Origin: Nesterenkonia haasae
GTDB taxonomy: Bacteria > Actinomycetota > Actinomycetes > Actinomycetales > Micrococcaceae
Reading direction: 5' to 3'
Assembly (NCBI RefSeq): GCF_010119385.1
Contig: NZ_VFIE01000017.1
Span: 271,980 to 335,979, forward strand
DNA: 64,000 bases
In this document: positions 1 to 7,736 of the stretch, piece after piece
Layout: each line of letters begins with the position of its first letter
Position numbering within the stretch: the first letter of the stretch is position 1
Program-made: the position numbers and the translations under genes
The notes under the pieces: generated by a model
Told to the model about the DNA's origin: nothing
What the model saw: only the letters and a program-made list of their open reading frames with translations
The model's database searches: none

Positions 1-473
1 CAGATCGCTGACGATACCGCGTCCTGGTGGTCCGGTGGCGTTGATTCCCCTTCCGGAGTCTCGTCACCGGCTGCGGGGTTCGGTGTCTCTTCCTCGGTAG
101 GGGTGGGGCCGCTGCGGCTAACCTTGCGGTACTGCGTGGTCCCGAACTTCAGGTCGTGGCCGACACTCTGGGCACTGATCTCGATCTCGGCACCGGAGTC
201 ATTCTGGTCTGTTGTCCATGTGCGAACCTTGGGCCGCCCGACGACCACGGCCGGGTCGCCTTTGTGCAGCGAATCCGCGACATTGAGGGCAAGCCGTCCG
301 AAACAAGCTACGGTGTACCAATTAGTCTCCCCGGACGTCCATTCGCCGGTCTGACTGCTGCGCCACCGAGGTGTAGCACCTAATCTGAACGTGGCCACAG
401 GGTTTTCGGAATCGGGATTCTTCACCTCGGGTGTAGTGCCGGCGAAGCCCCGCACAGTGATGGATTCAGTCAT
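1..473 (-). CDS. Single-stranded DNA-binding protein (SSB family), 3' end beyond window
   Basis: This gene binds single-stranded DNA during replication, repair or recombination. Reading the minus strand from an ATG at 473 gives an OB-fold start (MTESITVRGFAGTTPEV), then the SSB-like stretch NWYTVACFGRLALNVADSL, then GDPAVVVGRPKVRTW, and an acidic, proline-rich tail from about residue 130. That order (N-terminal strand, WY-V-F/W-G core, GRP-V turn, disordered acidic tail) is typical of bacterial SSB. The sequence runs off the left edge, so the C-terminal tip is not visible. AAGGAG lies 9-10 bases before the ATG. It is probably the accessory actinobacterial SSB-like paralogue rather than the replicative one, because it is not flanked by rpsF or rpsR. 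That distinction is inference. Confidence 0.8.
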   Translation of the reverse strand, partial: MTESITVRGFAGTTPEVKNPDSENPVATFRLGATPRWRSSQTGEWTSGETNWYTVACFGRLALNVADSLHKGDPAVVVGRPKVRTWTTDQNDSGAEIEISAQSVGHDLKFGTTQYRKVSRSGPTPTEEETPNPAAGDETPEGESTPPDHQDAVSSAI

Positions 474-663
474 GCCAATGATCACTCCTTATGTCCCACG
501 GCCAGACTTTGAGCAGAGCCGGGGCGGGCCGTGACTAAGCGCATCCGACTCATATGTCGAGTCTGCGAGATGAAGTCACTGGACAGAGTGTTCAAGCCAG
601 CCGCTGTGGACCGCCCGGTGTGGCACTCGCTCGTTCACTTCTCTGTGGATGATCCCGGAGCTT

Positions 664-1305
664 TTAGGAAGAGCGGGAGAGGATAAAACCGCCAGCCGAT
701 GTCAGCCTCACCCACTTGCCGTGGGTATGGATTGTGCTTGTGGCGTCCTCGGTATCCTGCAAGAAGCCCATTGACAGAGCGCCAAAAGCCGCTCCCTTAG
801 GCATTCTGTGCTCGAGGGGAAGGCTCCAGACGTGTTCGCGGACTTGTTCGACCACATGCGGGCCGGCTGTCTGGGGCACGGCCTCGGCCACCTCTGTGAT
901 GCCCTCCTCAGCCGCCTGACGAAGATCAACGTCCCTCACGGAGCCTCGCAATTCCCAGCCGCTGCGTGGCGGGGTGACGGCAGCCCACGGAGCGTTGAGG
1001 CGACTCGGGGGCAGTGGGAGAGTGGTCTCGGCTGGGTTCATTCGCGCTAGCCGCTCCGTGACGGACGACAGTTCCACCGTGACGTCGGCCACGGACTCTT
1101 CGGCCAGCGCCATGGTGCGTAGTCCAAGTACTGCGGGGATCCGGGAGGTCAGCGTGGAGGGCGTCATCACAGGCAACCAAGCAGCCAGGACCTTCCCCAC
1201 GGCTTGCAACCGGATCCCCTGTTCGTTGATTCGGCGACCGCGCGAAATGTAGGTGTTTAGGTCCTGGAGGATGGCTGCTTCGGCAAAGTGAAGGTGCTGG
1301 GTCAT
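664..1305 (-). CDS. Conserved hypothetical protein, 213 aa
   Basis: I do not recognise a function. The protein is soluble, with no signal peptide or membrane segment. The N-terminal half is probably helical (residues 1-95), and the C-terminal part carries the motifs HVWSLPLEHRMP and HTHGKWVRLTSAGGFIL. There are no cysteines and no obvious catalytic motif. It is transcribed divergently from the TesB gene, with 44 bases between the two starts, so the genes share a promoter region. It lies upstream of and on the same strand as the SSB gene, 190 bases away, and could be cotranscribed with it. The ribosome-binding site is weak. The reading frame is trusted because it is long, its codon use matches its neighbours, and the competing frames are fragmentary. 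Confidence 0.6.
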   Translation of the reverse strand: MTQHLHFAEAAILQDLNTYISRGRRINEQGIRLQAVGKVLAAWLPVMTPSTLTSRIPAVLGLRTMALAEESVADVTVELSSVTERLARMNPAETTLPLPPSRLNAPWAAVTPPRSGWELRGSVRDVDLRQAAEEGITEVAEAVPQTAGPHVVEQVREHVWSLPLEHRMPKGAAFGALSMGFLQDTEDATSTIHTHGKWVRLTSAGGFILSRSS

Positions 1306-1349
1306 AGGATGTTCATTGTTTCATGCACAGACAGATGAAGGAGCCGGCG

Positions 1350-2363
1350 ATGGCGGAACGAGAGTACCGAGTCCCGACCCCAGATGAGGCAGTCGACCGG
1401 TTGGTCGGGATGCTTGATCTGGAAGAGCTGCCGGACGACGGGGGGAGCGAGGACCGGTTCATAGCTCCCGTGTTCGAGCAGGCATTCTGGCGGGTCTTCG
1501 GCGGCCAGGTCCTGGCTCAGGCCACGACTGCTGCTATGCGCACAGTAGAGCCGGGGCGTGTGGTCCATTCCGTTCACGGGTACTTTCTGCGACCCGGAGA
1601 CGCCACGAAACCTATCGAAGTGCGAGTCGAGCGGCTGCGTGACGGTGGATCATTCTCAGCCCGTCGATCGCAGGCATATCAGGACGACACACCCATCCTG
1701 TCGATGATCGCTAGCTTCCAGAGACCCTCGGGGGGGCCAGTTCACCAGGATGCGATGCCGGTCGCTGTCCCAGATCCTGAGGAACTTCCGACTCCGGAGG
1801 AGCTGCTGGGCCATATCAACCATCCTGTGATGAGAGAGTGGGGGCGCGGGCGTCCGTTCGAGCTTCGACACATTGATCGGCCCATCTACCTCGAGGCTGA
1901 CCGTGACCGGCGTCCGGCGTCAGCAGTGTGGATGAAAACCAAGGCCCCGCTTCCTGATGACCCCAATGTTCACCGGGCGGCAATCCTCTATGCGTCTGAC
2001 TACACACTCCTGGAGCCTGTCCTGCGGCAGCACGGATACTACTGGGCCAAACCCGGGATGAAGATTGCTTCTCTCGATCACGCCATGTGGTGGCATCGCC
2101 CGGCCCGTGCTGATGAATGGTTACTGTATATCAAGGACAGCCCTTCCGCGCAGAGTTCGCGTGGCCTGGGGACCGGAGCGATCTACACTCGCGCCGGAGA
2201 GTTGGTGGCTACAGTTGCTCAGGAGGGTATGATCCGTCCGCCGCAAGGGCTCAAATCGATGTTACGGGAGAAGGTCCAGCAGCGTGCTGTGTCATCGGGC
2301 AAGGCCCAGAGAGAGCTCAATCAGAAGTACAAGGCTGCTTGGCGATCGAGGTATATGGGCTGA
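1350..2363 (+). CDS. tesB: Acyl-CoA thioesterase II
   Basis: Hydrolyses medium- and long-chain acyl-CoA to free fatty acid and CoA in the cytoplasm. The 337-residue product shows the double hot-dog arrangement of TesB. The first repeat contains FGGQVLAQATTAAMRTV and VHSVHGYFLRPGD (about residues 45-80), followed by the strand with RDGGSFSARRSQAYQ. The second repeat contains LDHAMWWHRPARADEWLLY and SQSSRG-like residues (about 235-280). The ATG at 1350 is preferred over the in-frame ATG at 1323 because AAGGAG lies six bases upstream of it. The 3' end overlaps the convergent mshA by 47 bases. The C-terminus is extended by a basic helix of about 35 residues. Confidence 0.9.
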   Translation: MAEREYRVPTPDEAVDRLVGMLDLEELPDDGGSEDRFIAPVFEQAFWRVFGGQVLAQATTAAMRTVEPGRVVHSVHGYFLRPGDATKPIEVRVERLRDGGSFSARRSQAYQDDTPILSMIASFQRPSGGPVHQDAMPVAVPDPEELPTPEELLGHINHPVMREWGRGRPFELRHIDRPIYLEADRDRRPASAVWMKTKAPLPDDPNVHRAAILYASDYTLLEPVLRQHGYYWAKPGMKIASLDHAMWWHRPARADEWLLYIKDSPSAQSSRGLGTGAIYTRAGELVATVAQEGMIRPPQGLKSMLREKVQQRAVSSGKAQRELNQKYKAAWRSRYMG

Positions 2364-3633
2364 GCGCACTCGCGTATGCCTGAAGTGCTTGCAGCGCTGT
2401 GGAGTCCCAGGAGTAGCTTTGTGCTAACTGCGCGGCGGCCTCGCTGAACGCCTTCCATTGGGTCCAGTCGCTGACCAGTCGCTGGATGGCTGCCGCCCAT
2501 TGGTCGGGATCGAGACTGTCAATGAGCATGCCCGTAGCACCATGGTCTACAAGTTCGGCCAAACCTCCCACATTGTGAGCCAAGACGGGCGTACCGCACG
2601 CCTTGGCCTCCAATGCGACCAGTCCAAAGGACTCACTGTAGGAAGGGACAAGGAGGGCGTCCGAAGCGCGGAACAGTTCCGCCAAATCCGGGTGGGGGAG
2701 CGGTTTTCTCAGCGCAAGGATGTCGGAGATTCCTTCCTTCTCCGCCAGTTCCGCAATGTCGACACTGTCGAGTCCAGATTGTCTGCCCGCCACGGTGAGC
2801 TCCACTCTGAGACCCGGCAGCAGCGTGCGCAGCCTGCTGACTGCTGCCACGGCTACTTGGGGGCCCTTGTGAGGTTGAAGCCGCCCAGCGAACGTTAGGC
2901 GTAGTGGCCGGGGGTTGGGCGGCTCATCCCGGGGATCAGCGCCTGTAGGAGGGTGGAACGTCTCTAGTGCTGTACCTGGCTGGACCATGGCTATGCGCCG
3001 CACTGGCAGCTCAAAGATTCGCTGCAGGTCTTCGGCCTCTCGGCGCGTGTTGGCCGTCAGAGTGGAGGCAGTCGCTGTGATGAGCTGCTCTGCTTCATGC
3101 CGGCGGGGATCTTCTGCGGCGGTGGGGTCCCGCTCCTTCTTGACCGCTCCGATGGTGTGCATTGTGTGGACGAGCTTGGCGTCCAGTGACGCCGCGAGGC
3201 TTATCCCTGCAAGCCCAGAGATCCAATAATGCGAGTGCACCAGGTCTACGGGCTGAGAATCAGCTTCTAGGAGCGAGGCAAGAGCACGTGCCGAGAGATC
3301 CTCGATGCATTGCAACAGCCGCGATTTGTCCTCACGGCACCGTTTACACACGCGCAGGACATGGACCCTTAGCCCCGGTTGGAGGGTGCGGACCCGGTCT
3401 CTGGCCTCGTCTTGGAAGGCTGAGCCGTCCTCTCTGCAACCACCGTCTAGGTCGGTGGTGACAATGTCCACCGTGGTGCCCCTTTTCGCCAAGGCATGTG
3501 CCAGTTCGTTGACGTAGACGTTCAGCCCACCGGCGTCACCGGTACCGGCTTGAGCCAGAGGTGACGTGTGAAGACTGAGCATGACCACACGTCGGGCCGC
3601 CGTCTGGGAGGCGGCTCCGGACTCTATGGGCAT
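2317..3633 (-). CDS. mshA: D-inositol-3-phosphate glycosyltransferase MshA
   Basis: First step of mycothiol biosynthesis: transfers GlcNAc from UDP-GlcNAc to 1D-myo-inositol 3-phosphate. The 438-residue protein is a GT-B fold, family GT4 enzyme. The N-terminal domain has the glycine-rich donor/acceptor loop GTGDAGGLNVYVNELAHAL (about 25-45) and VHSHYWISGLAG. The C-terminal domain has GRLQPHKGPQVAV and the retaining-GT E-x7-E region SESFGLVALEAKACGTPV followed by NVGGLAELV. These features match MshA rather than generic GT4 enzymes. I chose the ATG at 3633 over the longer frame start at 3714 because family members start just before the first strand (RRVVMLSLHTSPLAQ). It converges on tesB with a 47-base overlap. 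Mycothiol is restricted to Actinobacteria, which supports the taxonomic call. Confidence 0.92.
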   Translation of the reverse strand: MPIESGAASQTAARRVVMLSLHTSPLAQAGTGDAGGLNVYVNELAHALAKRGTTVDIVTTDLDGGCREDGSAFQDEARDRVRTLQPGLRVHVLRVCKRCREDKSRLLQCIEDLSARALASLLEADSQPVDLVHSHYWISGLAGISLAASLDAKLVHTMHTIGAVKKERDPTAAEDPRRHEAEQLITATASTLTANTRREAEDLQRIFELPVRRIAMVQPGTALETFHPPTGADPRDEPPNPRPLRLTFAGRLQPHKGPQVAVAAVSRLRTLLPGLRVELTVAGRQSGLDSVDIAELAEKEGISDILALRKPLPHPDLAELFRASDALLVPSYSESFGLVALEAKACGTPVLAHNVGGLAELVDHGATGMLIDSLDPDQWAAAIQRLVSDWTQWKAFSEAAAQLAQSYSWDSTALQALQAYASALSPYTSIAKQPCTSD

Positions 3634-3663
3634 GCGGTGCTTTCGACGACGTTGGGGATCACG

Positions 3664-3690
3664 GTGGCCCGAGAAGAGATTCGAACTCTC
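3664..3690 (-). repeat. tRNA 3'-end-like fragment (possible att-site remnant)
   Basis: On the minus strand this reads like a tRNA T-arm and acceptor strand: GAGAG-TTCGAAT-CTCTT followed by CTCGGGC. Over 20 bases it matches the 3' end of tRNA-Arg at 6940-7015 with two differences (plus strand GCCCGAGAAGAGATTCGAAC here, with G for A at the 8th and 11th positions in the tRNA). It has the same orientation as that tRNA and lies on the side facing the tRNA's 3' end, as expected for an attachment-site duplicate left by an element integrated in the tRNA gene. No integrase lies between the two copies, and the T-stem changes keep pairing, so descent from another tRNA is also possible. Confidence 0.3.
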
Positions 3691-3701
3691 CGGACTGAGT
3701 G

Positions 3702-3726
3702 AGTCTACCACCACCGTATCCCGTGC
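3702..3726 (-). promoter_or_regulatory. Candidate sigma-A promoter for mshA
   Basis: On the minus strand TAGACT (3702-3707) fits a -10 element, and TTGCAC (3721-3726) or the hexamer one base further upstream fits a -35, with a 14-16 base spacer. This would start transcription near 3695 and place the tRNA-like hairpin in the mshA leader. The spacer is shorter than ideal, so the call is tentative. Confidence 0.25.
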
Positions 3727-3978
3727 AAATAAAGGGAAGTAGGCCGATTTGGGCGGTATGTATGGGCCACACGTTTACAGCGGCATAGAGGCCATAGGGC
3801 GGCATGGTGGTCCCGAGCGGGATCAACCTAATGTGACGCGATTATGACAGAGCAGTCTTCCCCATTGCGTGCCTGGAGCCTGCGCGGCAGGCGATCGGCC
3901 TCGGCCCAGTCTGAGATAACGTCCTCGTTCGTCGAGTTCACTGATGGAAACCGCAACGTCCGGCGCACCCTTGAGGGG

Positions 3979-4374
3979 TTAGCGGTCGCAGTTGAGCAGG
4001 GAGTAAGTAGTCTTGGATCTGTCCCAGGAATTATTACTGTTAGTGATTTCCGTACGTTCGTAAATGTCACATCCGCGCACAGCCGCATCCGAAATCTCAC
4101 TTGGCCACTGGAGTGTGTAGGAGGCGCCGCAAGCGGCTCCCCAGCCTGCTGGTAAGCCTTTGCAGAGGATGCTGACAAGTGAGCCCTGATTCTGCATCTG
4201 CTGTACCTCGTTGTGGCTGATATAGGTCGTCACCACGCTGGCAGAGTCCGGGCTACCGCCACCTTCATACACAGTCGCATTTGCTGGGGTGCCGACGGCC
4301 AGAACTGCACCGCCACTGAGTACTGCAGTAGCCGCCATCGACATGATGCGCTTCTTCACGAATCTCAACTCCAT
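3979..4374 (-). CDS. Small secreted protein of unknown function with four cysteines
   Basis: I recognise no family. The 131-residue precursor has a Sec signal peptide: basic KKR, a hydrophobic core (MAATAVLSGGAVLAVG) and an ANA cleavage site followed by TVYEGG, leaving about 100 mature residues. The mature part has exactly four cysteines (LCKGL, AACGAS, RGCDIY, LNCDR), enough for two disulfides, plus aromatic and Asn/Ser-rich stretches. The start could be GTG 4377, ATG 4374 or GTG 4359; the last has GGAG nine bases upstream and leaves a shorter n-region. The upstream DNA is clearly richer in A/T than its neighbours, a sign of recent acquisition or of a strong promoter region. A secreted inhibitor, bacteriocin-like protein or surface peptide is possible, but nothing in the sequence decides between them. 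Confidence 0.6.
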   Translation of the reverse strand: MELRFVKKRIMSMAATAVLSGGAVLAVGTPANATVYEGGGSPDSASVVTTYISHNEVQQMQNQGSLVSILCKGLPAGWGAACGASYTLQWPSEISDAAVRGCDIYERTEITNSNNSWDRSKTTYSLLNCDR

Positions 4375-4729
4375 CACTTGTTATAACCATATTGTGTCCA
4401 GCTCGCGGGCTGGATAACCAAGACACTATGGCTTAGAAATTACAAGGACAACGAAAACTCCAACTTTCATACCAAACGTTTACTGTGTGATCAGAAAGAC
4501 ATAAGGTGGCGAGTCCGGCCTCTAGAGTGCCCTTCTCGTCCACGGACGATCTGCATGAGGGGGAGCGGCCCTGAGGGGACAGGCGGGATCACCCGCGAGC
4601 TCGGCAGAGGTGAAGTTACTCGGCGGCACAAACTCGGACGCCGATGGCACCCGACAGTAGCGGGCATGGATTGTCGTACATGGCGGCGATGGTTCTTCTA
4701 CCGTTGGTGTATCGAAGAGAGGACTGGGT
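4375..4729. other. Divergent intergenic region, AT-rich
   Basis: This 355-base gap lies between the secreted-protein gene (minus) and the AraC-type regulator (plus). The part from about 4378 to 4500 is conspicuously A/T-rich (for example ATTACAAGG, AACGTTTACTGTG), unlike the rest of the window. Small open frames crossing it (for example 4555-4764 plus, 4522-4947 minus) show no family resemblance. No clear operator repeat was found. The region probably carries promoters in both directions. Confidence 0.4.
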
Positions 4730-5590
4730 TTGGAACGTTGGAACCAAGCGATGAGCGCCATTGAAGAACACCTCGATGGAACCCTTGACGTGCCCAAGAT
4801 TGCCCGATCGGCACTGACGTCGGAATACCACTTCCGAAGAATGTTCTCCGCCCTATCGGGGATGCCCTTGTCGGAGTACGTACGTCGGCGGCGCCTGACA
4901 GTGGCAGCGGCTGCCGTGGTCGAGGGGCGTGAGTCCGTACAGGACATAGCGGTTCGTTTCGGCTACGGGTCGGCTGATGCCTTCGCTCGCGCATTCAAAG
5001 CGATGCACGGGGTCGGGCCCGAGGAGGCTCGCCAGCCGGGAGTCACATTTCGGTCCCAGTCCCAGTTGTCCTTTCACCTCAGAGTCGATGGGAGTCGAGA
5101 CATCGAATACCGCATTCTCACCAAGGACGCGTTTCGGATCGTCGGCATGAAAACAAGCATTCCGCTGGTCAAAGAAGGACGTAACGGAGCGATCGCCGCA
5201 TTCGAAGCGAGTATCAACGATAAGGACTACGAACGGATTGGCGCGCTATGCGACCAGGAGCCCTCAGGAGTTCTCGCCGTTTGTGACAATTTTGACCAGA
5301 CACACATCGATGGCACGGACCTCGACTACTACGTAGCGGTGACCACCAGCCTTCCTACTCCTACCGGGCTCAGCGGAATTGATGTTGCTGCGGGAAGCTG
5401 GGTCGTCTTCCACACGGCCGGGCCGTTTCCCGAGACGCTCCAGCAGCTCTGGACCCAGGCATACAGCGAGTGGTTTCCCTCGAATCCTTATCGGTTGGCG
5501 CCTGGTCCGGAAATTGTCCGCGCCGATCTCCGCGAGGACGACAACTATGCAGAGGCTGAGCTCTGGTTCCCCGTGGAGCCGACATCATGA
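4730..5590 (+). CDS. AraC-family transcriptional regulator with GyrI-like effector domain
   Basis: A DNA-binding activator or repressor that probably responds to a small hydrophobic ligand. Residues 1-105 form the two helix-turn-helix units of AraC proteins (VPKIARSALTSEYHFRRMFS and VQDIAVRFGYGSADAFARAFK). Residues about 125-286 resemble the GyrI-like/SOUL ligand-binding domain found C-terminally in Rob-type regulators (YRILTKDAFRIVGMKT, then GSWVVFHTAGPFPETLQQLW near the end). HTH first and ligand domain second is the normal order for this subgroup. The start is TTG at 4730 with AGAGGA about eight bases upstream. No obvious regulated operon is adjacent; the divergent secreted-protein gene is the nearest candidate target. 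Confidence 0.82.
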   Translation: MERWNQAMSAIEEHLDGTLDVPKIARSALTSEYHFRRMFSALSGMPLSEYVRRRRLTVAAAAVVEGRESVQDIAVRFGYGSADAFARAFKAMHGVGPEEARQPGVTFRSQSQLSFHLRVDGSRDIEYRILTKDAFRIVGMKTSIPLVKEGRNGAIAAFEASINDKDYERIGALCDQEPSGVLAVCDNFDQTHIDGTDLDYYVAVTTSLPTPTGLSGIDVAAGSWVVFHTAGPFPETLQQLWTQAYSEWFPSNPYRLAPGPEIVRADLREDDNYAEAELWFPVEPTS

Positions 5591-5640
5591 CCCACCCTCT
5601 CCGGTATGTGGAAGGGATGACAAGCATGTTCTTCTTACTC

Positions 5641-5659
5641 GGCTAGCACTCCGCTAGCC
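5641..5659. terminator. Short perfect hairpin after the AraC gene
   Basis: GGCTAGC-ACTCC-GCTAGCC forms a seven-base-pair perfect stem with a five-base loop, 51 bases after the stop codon of the AraC-type gene. No T-run follows in either direction, so it may be an RNA processing or protein-binding site rather than an intrinsic terminator. Confidence 0.3.
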
Positions 5660-5743
5660 ACACGCTTGAGGCTCCGCGCCCGCGGCTAGCGATGCGGGAG
5701 CAGTCGTCCGTCAGCTCCCGAACGCTGACCGGAAGAACTTGTC

Positions 5744-6811
5744 ATGCCTTCTACGCGCGCACACACTGCGCTTACGCCCCGTTTGCTGCCGCCTGGCTCG
5801 AAGGTCGTCGTACGCGCCACGACCGGCCTCGAACAGGTCCTTGTGTCCGAGATCGCCGAAACAGGTCATACGGTCGAGGCGGTGTCGAAACGGCAACTGA
5901 TCGTTTCGCCCGCCAACGCCTCCCTGCTGAGCCACCCGCCTCGTTTGGCCGACGACCTCTTCCTCCTCGCCGCCGAAGCCCCTGACCCGGGGGTTACGCG
6001 TGCTGCCCTGTCCCGGGTCGCCGAAGCCCTCCACTTCGAGGGCCCACAGCTCGCCCTGACCACGCCGACGGTTTTCGCGGTGTCGGCGTCATTCATCGGA
6101 CGCCGGAACTATTCGCGCTTCGATATTGAGGATGCGATCGGTCGGCGGTTGTCTCGTCAGGGCATTGGTTCCTACTTCTCTCGTCGCGATGGGGCAAGAC
6201 CACCACATGGTGCCGCGCAATGGCGGATCACCCTCGATGGCACCACGATGCGCCTGGGCGTCCGTCCATTCGCCGCTCCGCTACACCGTCGCCCATGGCG
6301 CACCCGTACCGTTGTCGGCAGCGTGCACCCACCGGTCGCAGCAGCCATGGCACGCCTGGCCAACATCCAAGACCACCACGTGGTTCTCGATCCCTGTTGC
6401 GGCGCGGGTACTGTTCTCCTCGAAGCTCACGCCCAACGACCTGCGGCCACATTCGCTGGACGAGACATTGACTCCCGCGCCATCGCCGCAGCCGAACACA
6501 ACGGCTCCGGTCTCCGCATCAGCTGGAGCCTCGGCGATGCGGGCAACACCCAGGAGGCTCCAGGAACTGTTGACCGCATCATTGTGAACCCACCTTGGGG
6601 TGTCCGCCGGCATGCGGGTGACCTCGAGGGCTTCCTCAGCGAGTGGCACAGAATCATGCACCCCAACGGGTTGCTCGTCGCGTTACTTGACGAATCTCAG
6701 GAACCGGCACTCGCGGCGGATCCGAGCTGGAGGCTAGCTTCCACCTACCCGCTGAGTCTCGCAGGCAGGCACCCTCGAATCTTCCTCGCCCGCCCCAATA
6801 CGATCCGCTGA
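5744..6811 (+). CDS. THUMP-domain RNA guanine-N2 methyltransferase-like protein
   Basis: Probably methylates a guanine in tRNA or 23S rRNA using S-adenosylmethionine. Residues about 20-160 correspond to a ferredoxin-like plus THUMP RNA-binding region (VVVRATTGLEQVLVSEI at the start, which is typical of the RlmL/Trm14 group). Residues about 190-350 form a Rossmann methyltransferase: VLDPCCGAGTVLLEA is the SAM-binding motif I and VDRIIVNPPWG is the N/D-PP-Y/W catalytic motif IV. The 355 residues fit the single-domain UPF0020 family and not the bifunctional RlmKL. It stands alone on the plus strand, beside tRNA-Arg but opposite to it. The exact substrate cannot be read from sequence. Confidence 0.75.
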   Translation: MPSTRAHTALTPRLLPPGSKVVVRATTGLEQVLVSEIAETGHTVEAVSKRQLIVSPANASLLSHPPRLADDLFLLAAEAPDPGVTRAALSRVAEALHFEGPQLALTTPTVFAVSASFIGRRNYSRFDIEDAIGRRLSRQGIGSYFSRRDGARPPHGAAQWRITLDGTTMRLGVRPFAAPLHRRPWRTRTVVGSVHPPVAAAMARLANIQDHHVVLDPCCGAGTVLLEAHAQRPAATFAGRDIDSRAIAAAEHNGSGLRISWSLGDAGNTQEAPGTVDRIIVNPPWGVRRHAGDLEGFLSEWHRIMHPNGLLVALLDESQEPALAADPSWRLASTYPLSLAGRHPRIFLARPNTIR

Positions 6812-6939
6812 CTCATACAGCTCCGCCTCGGGGCCCGGTTTGAAGGTGCCTCCGGCTGCGCTTATGGATCACCCGCCAGGCAGCAGGTGAAACAGGGCAC
6901 CTCAAGCCCTAAATCTCGCTGCTGTGAACGACGATGCGC

Positions 6940-7015
6940 TGGTGCCCGAGGAGGGATTCGAACCCCCGACCGGCGGATTAGAAGGCCGCTGCTCTATCCC
7001 CTGAGCTACTCGGGC
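6940..7015 (-). tRNA. tRNA-Arg (anticodon UCU)
   Basis: On the minus strand the gene folds as a complete cloverleaf. The acceptor stem is GCCCGAG paired with CTCGGGC, the D-arm lies in AGCTCAGGGGATAGAGC, the anticodon stem-loop CGGCC-TTCTAAT-CCGCCG carries anticodon TCT, and the T-arm is GGGGGTTCGAATCCCTC. The discriminator A is followed by an encoded CCA. It decodes AGA (and by wobble AGG) arginine codons, which are rare in this genome. Its 3' end faces the 3.7-6.9 kb patch and resembles the fragment at 3664-3690. Confidence 0.97.
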
Positions 7016-7050
7016 ATGGATCGCAGGCGATCCGACAGTACATCCTACCG

Positions 7051-7677
7051 TCAGCTATTGACCATCGAGTGCGCGGCACGTTCCAGGTAGTCCCACAGCT
7101 CAGCTTCGTGCATCGGCGACAGCTCTGCGGCCTTCACCGCGTTGTGCATGTACCTCAACCACGTGTCGCGGGCAGTGGCATCGACTCGGAAGGGCATATG
7201 CCGCATGCGCAGGCGAGGATGTCCGCGCTGGGCCTGGTAGCGGCGTGGTCCGCCCCAGTACTGCTCCAGGAACATCAGCAGCCGTTCCTTGGCGGGGCCG
7301 AGATCTTCCTCTGGATACAGCGCCTTGAACTCAGAATCCTCGGCCACCTGGTCGTAGAAGACATCAACGATCTTCTGGAATGTCTCGCGGCCACCCACCT
7401 GGGCGTAGAAGCTGCGCGGGTCCACGGCGTCCGGATTCTCCTCCTGCGGAACAGGGCGCCCATCAGGTCCCGGCATATGTCCCAGGTCCTTCGGCAGGGG
7501 AGGACCAGGCTGGTGGGGGACAGCCGGTCCGTCCGTAGCTCCCGGGCGCCCGGTCACCCGGGAGGCAGGCTTACCGGCTGGCCGGACTGTTGCTATTGGG
7601 GCCCCTAGCCGGCGGGAGAATTCAGGCAGCTGCGGTTCCTGAGGGGCGGAGGCGTCATCGTTCTGCTCGTCGGTCAT
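7051..7677 (-). CDS. glbO: Group II truncated haemoglobin (TrHbO)
   Basis: A haem protein that binds O2 and peroxide and supports respiration or redox defence at the membrane. Residues about 85-208 hold the globin: [22 protein letters not shown] (helices A-B with Tyr B10), [28 protein letters not shown] (helices CD to E), the proximal-His region [16 protein letters not shown], then the Trp-containing [11 protein letters not shown]. Group II globins are usually about 130 residues. Here an extra proline-rich N-terminus of about 85 residues is present ([19 protein letters not shown]), probably disordered. It is divergent from rpiB with 59 bases between the starts. Start ATG 7677 has a GAAGGG site. 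Confidence 0.9.
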   Translation of the reverse strand: MTDEQNDDASAPQEPQLPEFSRRLGAPIATVRPAGKPASRVTGRPGATDGPAVPHQPGPPLPKDLGHMPGPDGRPVPQEENPDAVDPRSFYAQVGGRETFQKIVDVFYDQVAEDSEFKALYPEEDLGPAKERLLMFLEQYWGGPRRYQAQRGHPRLRMRHMPFRVDATARDTWLRYMHNAVKAAELSPMHEAELWDYLERAAHSMVNS

Positions 7678-7736
7678 AGTCCCTTCAGCATATGATGGTC
7701 AGCGCTTGTTCCCGAAGTTGTCAGAGAGGGTTGACC

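Larger units (their letters stand above)
3634..3978. other. Intergenic region with tRNA-like fragment
   Basis: This is the 345-base gap between mshA and the secreted-protein gene, both on the minus strand. I see no convincing gene. It holds the tRNA 3'-half-like sequence near 3664-3690 and an inverted repeat on the minus strand (GGGATACGGTGG near 3708-3720 against CCACCGTGATCCC near 3655-3667). Inside that repeat sit two small hairpins, one of them a T-arm lookalike. It also holds a -10-like hexamer for mshA. Two small open frames here (3844-4155 plus, 3828-4178 minus) overlap the secreted-protein gene and lack ribosome sites and family features. Confidence 0.5.

Noticed and set aside
3655-3770. 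Selenocysteine tRNA or tmRNA near the tRNA-like fragment
   Set aside because: No UCA anticodon arm, no long variable arm and no tag reading frame are visible.
3844-4155. Plus-strand open frame of 103 codons antisense to the secreted protein
   Set aside because: It overlaps a better-supported gene with a signal peptide, shows no family features and has no ribosome site.
3828-4178. Minus-strand open frame of 116 codons in another frame of the secreted-protein region
   Set aside because: Overlaps the secreted-protein gene on the same strand by 200 bases and looks like noise in composition.
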